Below, piece after piece: positions 21,763 to 26,566 of a stretch of 26,566 bases of DNA. A program made the translations under genes and the position numbers. The notes beneath the pieces are model-generated. The model ran no database searches. It saw only the letters and a program-made list of their open reading frames with translations, and had not been told where the DNA came from. Numbering within the stretch: the first letter of the stretch is position 1; each line of letters opens with the position of its first letter. The DNA comes from Plantago elongata (Eukaryota > Streptophyta > Magnoliopsida > Lamiales > Plantaginaceae): NCBI GenBank assembly GCA_036897095.1, contig JAYMSP010002069.1:1-26566 (forward strand), read 5' to 3'.

Positions 21763-23712
21763 CTAATGATGATGGTCTTGGACAAAACGCAACCCACAAT
21801 ACTTGCACACAGCTGGCTCAGCCTTGTCAAGACATATGAACTCAATTGGATGTCCTAATGAAGGATTGTTATCTGAACCCAAAATGTAAATCAATGACAA
21901 CAAGTGTACATGGATTCAAGAACCATGCATAAATAACGACATCCCTAACATTTACACAATGTCAGTGAGACTAACCTCCTTCACAAACAGCAATCCGGCC
22001 TTCCACTTTGATAGGTGGAACTTCATTAATCAACTCCATGGGGGATTTTTTACTTGTATCCTGTGGTGGCAAAAATAGAATAGAAATTACATTAAGTCCA
22101 CTCACAGAGTTTAAAATTACTGGTTACCAAAGACGACTATTCTCACCCACCTGCAGAACTCCATATATTTGTTAGCCATCCATAACTAAAAGACAAACCC
22201 CAACAAATAATGAACAATCTCTACTTCACACACAAAATTACACATTTTGCCACTAAAAGTACATTTTTCCCACCTTTTCTATATCTTATCGTTACTTCAA
22301 CTCATCACCTAAAACTACGCAGCAACCCTAATGTATGAAGTTTTCCGTATTATTATAACTTACAAGTACTGAAACTGGGTTAGAAAAACCAGGAGGAGGA
22401 ATGATTGGTCAAGTAAGTGACAGGCCATAATGATACTAGTAGTATATAGCTAAATGAGTAGGAGTGTAGGCAAAGTAACTAACTGAGAGCCATATAAGAT
22501 ATAGGCTAAATAACATACCAACCCCTTCAGAAATATGATACAAATGTACCCCAGATGTTAATGCAATTATACACACCCATATACGTGTCAACAATTAAAC
22601 CAACATCCTGCATTTGCAATCTATGAGAAGTAACCCCTGAGAATAAGGTCGAAGAGGGTGATTTTGCTTGTAAATTTCCAATTATTGGGGCTTTTCTGTA
22701 TATCGAAAACTCAGAGGGGGCCTTGTGCAATTCACCCAATAAATATGAATGACAAAGGTAAGCCCGAATCAGAAAGCAGTATCACACTATAAACACAGAA
22801 AACATGAAATTGGACGTAATTGCACTCTGGTGTACTCCACCAAGTAGCTTCATTTCGTTTTACATGTAAGTTTCTCCCCCGGATAACACAATACGGCTTA
22901 CTTAAAATATGATCTCAAAGTGAATAGAAATACTTAGCTGAGCTTGACATACAGAACATTAGTAGCAGTTGCCTGAGGCTAAATCTCCAGAAACCTAATT
23001 CACATAGTAGTGGTGTTTATGGCATACAGGTAACAAACACCAATGTGTGCCTTCACATATACAAAGGGATCCCTCGCAGAAGCAGATTATGGAGGATCAA
23101 AACTACGCTAGCTCCATATCCATCAAGCCCGGTACTACACTCTACTAAGGTCTGATAAACTGAACAACTTTAAGAACATGAACAAATGATGTGCAAGCCC
23201 AAAGCCACCCAATCAGCCACGAACGAATACAGAGAAACACAAATTGAATACAGATCTCATCCCACATTATCTCAAACTTTCAACTCCTAAAAAAAAGCCT
23301 TGTACAACAATCGAAAACAACAGACACAGTATAATGACTCGAAATAATTAGATAATCTCAATTGCTTGCCAATTGTTCCAGTGTACGTTGCAACATAGTA
23401 GCATTAATAACAATTTAGGAATAATAACCGAATCAATTAAAAAAACCCAAAATTAGATCTTCAACCCTAAAATCCCAAATAAAAATTCACAAATATGATC
23501 ACGAAATCGAAGGTCTAGATAAAATGAAAGTCTTAATAATTACTGAATTGAAGGAATGATTGATATACCTGCATCCACTTCTCGGTATGAGACGTAATGA
23601 CTTCGGTGCTGACGAAACCACTAAAGCTCCGATAATTGGAGGATCCACCAGTTAGGGTTTTCATGAGCTGCGATGCCATAGCAACTCCATTTCTTGCACG
23701 GAATGATGCCAT
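21763..23712 (-). CDS. NDUFS6: NADH dehydrogenase (ubiquinone) iron-sulfur protein 6, mitochondrial (complex I)
   Basis: Minus-strand exons 23712-23569, 22060-21976 and 21872-21763 join at GT-AG sites into 112 aa. Exon 1 encodes an arginine- and serine-containing, acid-poor N-terminus typical of a mitochondrial presequence, then HTEKWMQ. The rest contains KKSPMELINEVPPIKVEGRI and the zinc-binding pattern C-x9-H-x14-C-x2-C (CEGDNNPSLGH ... CKYCGLRF), ending DHHH. NDUFS6 is a small matrix-side subunit of the complex I electron-input arm; its zinc site is needed for late assembly of that arm. The length is normal for plants and all zinc ligands are present. The first intron is long (1508 bp) and separates the presequence exon from the conserved part; the second is only 103 bp. 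Confidence 0.94.
22061..23568 (-). other. Long first intron of NDUFS6
   Basis: This 1508-bp intron is GT-AG on the minus strand. It contains no open frame with family resemblance, only short chance frames (for example 22527-22739). It has stretches of moderate complexity near 22540-22740 that could be an old repeat, but I could not identify them. No nested gene or RNA gene was found. Confidence 0.6.
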
Positions 23713-24620
23713 TAGAGGTTGATTAACGGTCCTAATTCTTCTTGTTCAGGTGAAAGAGATGAAGAAAAGATTATGACAATTTTTGTTCTTCAACACAATA
23801 AATGGAAAATAGACTTATTTTTCCCTTTAGACAAATTTCTTTAAGCCCCCAATCTTTACATTCCATGCTTAATTGCCCCAAATCTGTTCGTTTTGACAAA
23901 ACACCCACTATTTCAAATGGTTCCAACTTCCAATCAGATTTGAAGTCGTGTGTGGGATATATTTTTCACGTTCACGTCCCGTCCTAAATAAAGTAGAGAA
24001 TTTTCGGTAATTTGAAATTTAGGTGGAATTACAAAATTTCATATTTTTTGAAGATATTTAAAACACTCTTGATAATTTTGGATAATAATTTATTATCAAA
24101 TACTAATTCAAATTAAACATAAATTATATAATCATACTTTTTTTCATAAGTATAAATATAATTTTCAATGGCTTAAAAATAAAAAACTTACACATCTATA
24201 TGCACAAACCAAACAATTTATAAGTTTGCACGAATTTAACTCGTATCTAAAGCTACGATTGTGCAAAAAAATAACATGTCCAATTCACCCGTATAAACCG
24301 CCTGCCTTTCACCCCATCCGTCAACTTTTTCTTTTTTAAGTGTGTGGTGGATTAAAAAAAATTCACCCGTCATTAGTAGGTGAGTGGGTTGGTGCAACTC
24401 GCAACCTTTCCGCCATTTTTATGTATGTATGTGTGTGTTTGTGAATTTAAATATAAGAAGACTCATCAGCTAGAGAAGTTGCATCTTATGTCGTTAATTT
24501 TACATATAGTTTAAGTGAGCTACATATCTACTATTTAAGCAAAATAACACTAGTTGACAACTTCTCTCATCAACATTTCATCTAATACTACGTGAAGATC
24601 TTTAAAGTTAAGTATAGAAG
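23713..24620. other. Intergenic: NDUFS6 promoter and AT-rich spacer
   Basis: The proximal part (23713-23800) is the NDUFS6 5' leader and promoter on the minus strand; no clear TATA box was found, which is common for housekeeping genes. 24000-24250 is strongly AT-rich. ATTCACCCGT occurs twice (about 24283 and 24361) flanking a stretch with poly-A/T runs, and a short GTATGT/GTGTGT microsatellite lies at 24421-24442. No coding region is supported. Confidence 0.45.
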
Positions 24621-24631
24621 TACCAACCGTT

Positions 24632-24795
24632 GTTCTCTCAAGTGATAGGAGACTTGAATTCTCTTAAGCAAGGTCTCCAGTTCAAGCCTTGTGAAGGTAA
24701 AGAAAACACCTCTGGAAGAGCCGGTCATAAAAAAGAGCTAGACAATCCTCTGCTAGATTAGTCACATTTAGGGGAGACAAGTGAAAAAAAATATT
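24632..24795 (+). mobile_element. tRNA-derived SINE-like element
   Basis: CTCAAGTGATAGGAG (about 24637-24651) resembles an RNA polymerase III A box of plant SINEs, and GTTCAAGCC (24680-24688) is a good B box (consensus GWTCRANNC). Their spacing of about 30 bases matches a tRNA-type internal promoter. Downstream comes a non-tRNA body (CCTCTGGAAGAGCCGG...) and then A-rich sequence after about 24784. The upstream half does not fold as a tRNA that I can see, so a functional tRNA gene is unlikely. Exact ends and target-site duplications were not established. Confidence 0.5.
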
Positions 24796-24899
24796 AAAAA
24801 GGGTAAAGAATGATACGTTAAGATTATCACTACCGTATTCGTTCAGAACTTCATCTTTGTCGTTTTTTTTTTGGTTGCTTGCACATCTACTTCTGCTCA

Positions 24900-25215
24900 A
24901 GTTGCAATTTTTTACAATATACTACGGATTAGATAAACAAGCACCAGATATTAAAGAAAAAGAAGAGTTTTATCCAAAAATAGATATCGTATTTATGTTA
25001 TATATAGCAGTATTAATTATTTATTGATTTATTCAATATCTCATTTGAGATTTTCAATCCCTATTAAGATGTAAATCAATCTCAATCTCTTCCCAAAATT
25101 ATATATGGAAAATAAATATTTATCTCAAATAGGATTGGAAAGTTCGGGATAATTCCAATAGGGATCAGGAATTTTTTAATCCCCATACCAAACCTCCACC
25201 CCAAGTTCTAATTGG
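24900..25215. other. AT-rich intergenic stretch with MITE-like sequence
   Basis: TTTGAGATTTTCAATCCCTATT (near 25040-25062) has weak inverted similarity to CAATAGGGATCAGGAATTTT (near 25158-25177), and the stretch ends with TTTAATCCCCATACCAAACC, a composition seen at the ends of many plant MITEs. The arms are too imperfect to set boundaries. No gene is seen. Confidence 0.3.
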
Positions 25216-25217
25216 TG

Positions 25218-25291
25218 TTGTTAAACGAGTCGAGTATTGTGATATTCGATTCGAGCTCAAGCTCAATTGAGTCGAGCTCGACTCGTTAACA
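25218..25291. repeat. Dispersed TTGTTAAACGAGTC repeat, copy 2, with foldback arms
   Basis: GTTAAACGAGTCGAG (about 25220-25234) and CTCGACTCGTTAAC (25277-25290) are inverted copies differing by one base, enclosing about 42 bp that is itself rich in GAGCTC words. The unit would form a hairpin. Its left part matches the copy at 11185. The clean arms suggest a small foldback or MITE-like element. Family not identified. Confidence 0.6.
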
Positions 25292-25654
25292 AAATTAGTA
25301 TAAAAAAACTCCTTTATCTTATTAAGCAAGCCGAACTCTCGTTAAGGTTCAACTCGTATAACAATCTTAGTTCCAATGTGACCCACCCCTATCTAAGGAG
25401 AAGTTTTGAATTTCATTTAATTTTTTTTTCCTTTGGTTCGTATTCTCTGATTGGTGCCATAGCATACAGATCTAAGTTAGAGTAGGTAGGCTAAGTATTT
25501 CGTTTAAGTGAGTAATCCTATTTTAGGAGAATGTTCCAAACTACAATCGTTCAAGTGAGTAATCCTAGTCCTACTCCAAGTCTCCAAGTACTAAAGTCGG
25601 TGATTGTGAGTAATTAAGCTCAGTGTTCTATTAGCATTAGGAATCTACTTACCA

Positions 25655-25662
25655 TATAAATA
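25655..25662 (+). promoter_or_regulatory. TATA box of the PCFS-like gene
   Basis: CATATAAAT lies about 100 bp upstream of the ATG at 25763. It would place transcription start near 25690, giving a leader of about 70-75 nt with no upstream ATG that is obviously better. The match to the plant TATA consensus is good and there is no competing TATA-like site between it and the start codon. Confidence 0.55.
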
Positions 25663-25762
25663 CCACAATTTTCTCCCTATAAAATAGATAGATTACCATC
25701 GTTAATCATCATATCTTTCATCATTCATCAATTTCTTTGAGATTACATAGTTTCGTGAAAAG

Positions 25763-26338
25763 ATGGTAGGACCTTGTTTTCCACCCAGATTTCCCAATTC
25801 CTTTGCTGCTATACCACAACCACAGATCAATATCAGCTTTAAGCGTACGCTCAATCAATTTGATGTTCCTTCATGGGAAAATACTGAACTTCAAGAATTC
25901 GATTGGGCTCAAGTTTATCGTAGTAAACGAAGACGAATCGTCGATAATAATTCCCAGTTTTACTCTCCTGTCCAAGATCATAATCCCCATGTTTACTCAC
26001 ATGTTCAGGAGAACTCCCAAATTTACCATAACACAGGATTTCCGATCAATTATACTCCTTCTCAGCCTAGTACTACTAGCCCTGATCAACCAGTTGGATC
26101 GCTTTCGGGTTTGTTGAACTCCTTACTATCCAAAGGTTTGATCTCTCTGGATAAGCAGCAACAGCAACCAGTTGAAGATGATTCCGCGATTGGAGTCGAG
26201 TTTGATCCTACACATCTTAAAGTTCGTAACGAATCTGTCATAAGTTCCTTGTATTCTGATCTTCCGAGACAGTGTTCTACCTGTGGATGTCGCTTCCGGA
26301 CCAAGGATGAACATAGCAAGCATATTGTCACGGGATAA
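25763..26338 (+). pseudogene. PCF11-like (PCFS) pre-mRNA cleavage and polyadenylation factor, truncated by insertion
   Basis: The frame gives 191 aa. A Pro/Gln/Asn-rich N-terminus with a basic patch RSKRRR (53-58, possible nuclear signal) leads to LSGLLNSLLSKGLISL (114-129). Next comes the family core EFDPTHLKVRNESVISSLY and then DLPRQCSTCGCRF with zinc ligands C171, C174, H184 and H187. In plant PCFS proteins this finger is followed by a Trp-containing continuation and a second zinc finger. Here homology stops after HSKHI, and VTG plus a stop codon come from abutting LTR-like sequence starting at 26326. PCFS proteins act in mRNA 3'-end processing in the nucleus; Arabidopsis PCFS4 promotes flowering through FCA processing. 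The start is well placed behind a TATA box, and the lack of introns fits the short PCFS1/PCFS5-type genes. Transcription may continue, but the product would lack the second finger. Confidence 0.8.
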
Positions 26339-26566
26339 AACTCTAAAGTGTGTGAAAGACTCGACCCGTGCGGCACTAGACTCGTTCGCCTCGAGATTAG
26401 CTAGGGAGCCTTCTATCAGAGTACGAAATAGGTGTGTATGAAGAGTGTGTTTGAGAGCTTGGAAGTTTGCAAGAATGCTTGATTGTTTAATTCAAAATGG
26501 TTAGGCCAAAGACCTATTTATACAAGGTTCCACCTCCTTTAAGGAAGAGTGGAGAGATATCTAGAT
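26326..26566 (-). mobile_element. LTR-like end of a retrotransposon inserted in the PCFS-like gene (partial)
   Basis: The sequence abutting the gene starts TGTCACGGG, so read on the minus strand it ends in ...TGACA with the CA expected of an LTR. On that strand a strong TATA box (TATAAATA, 26522-26515) stands about 190 bp before this end, as in the U3-R-U5 order of an LTR. The element would therefore lie on the minus strand with its 3' LTR, or a solo LTR, at this edge. The five bases before the junction are CATAT, the predicted target duplication. The rest lies beyond the window, so the family and completeness are unknown. Confidence 0.55.

Noticed and set aside
24632-24720. A tRNA gene
   Set aside because: There is a B-box-like sequence, but no acceptor stem pairing or anticodon arm could be built. 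A SINE-like origin fits better.
25763-26338. A complete small zinc-finger gene of 191 aa
   Set aside because: The family continues beyond the first finger, and the last codons come from the abutting LTR-like sequence rather than from conserved protein.
1-26566. CRISPR arrays, operons or bacterial-type systems
   Set aside because: No regularly spaced repeats, no ribosome-binding-site-led gene clusters, and the genes are intron-containing plant genes.

Overview
The window is nuclear DNA from a flowering plant. Evidence: GT-AG introns in three genes; plant-specific families (cellulose synthase-like D, an ARAD-type GT47, CYP89A); Ty1/copia retrotransposon debris; and AT-rich intergenic DNA with MITE/SINE-like repeats. 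The gene set and sequences fit a eudicot. I lean towards an asterid but cannot prove it from this sequence.

Layout, left to right. 1-1230 is the decayed 3' half of a minus-strand Ty1/copia element (reverse transcriptase, RNase H, polypurine tract, first bases of the 3' LTR). It is cut at 1231 by a second, non-coding, LTR-like segment that seems to fill most of 1231-5930; this holds a 118-bp tandem duplication and several exon-like islands and is the least understood part of the window. 6133-10217 is a nine-exon GT47 exostosin-type glycosyltransferase (511 aa). 12483-16570 is a three-exon CSLD2/CSLD3-type cellulose synthase-like D gene (1144 aa). 17206-18765 is an intact, intronless CYP89A cytochrome P450 (519 aa). 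20664-19241, in convergent orientation, is a frameshifted CYP89A pseudogene. 23712-21763 (minus) is the three-exon nuclear gene for mitochondrial complex I subunit NDUFS6 (112 aa). 23713-25762 is repeat-bearing intergenic DNA with a tRNA-derived SINE-like unit and a foldback repeat. 25763-26338 is the 5' part of a PCF11-like (PCFS) polyadenylation-factor gene. It stops inside or just after its first zinc finger, where an LTR-like sequence (26326 to the window end) begins.

The GT47 and CSLD proteins both act in cell-wall polysaccharide synthesis, probably in the Golgi/secretory system; CSLD also acts at the plasma membrane of growing tips. NDUFS6 and CYP89A are functionally unrelated to them. 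The order is probably inherited: from memory of Arabidopsis locus numbers, CSLD2 lies close to a GT47 gene and CSLD3 lies close to an NDUFS6 gene, so this window may preserve an ancestral block that was split between two duplicated Arabidopsis regions. I see no CRISPR, operon or defence-type system. The items most worth a second look are the LTR-broken PCFS gene, the CYP89A gene/pseudogene pair, and the exon-like LTR region.
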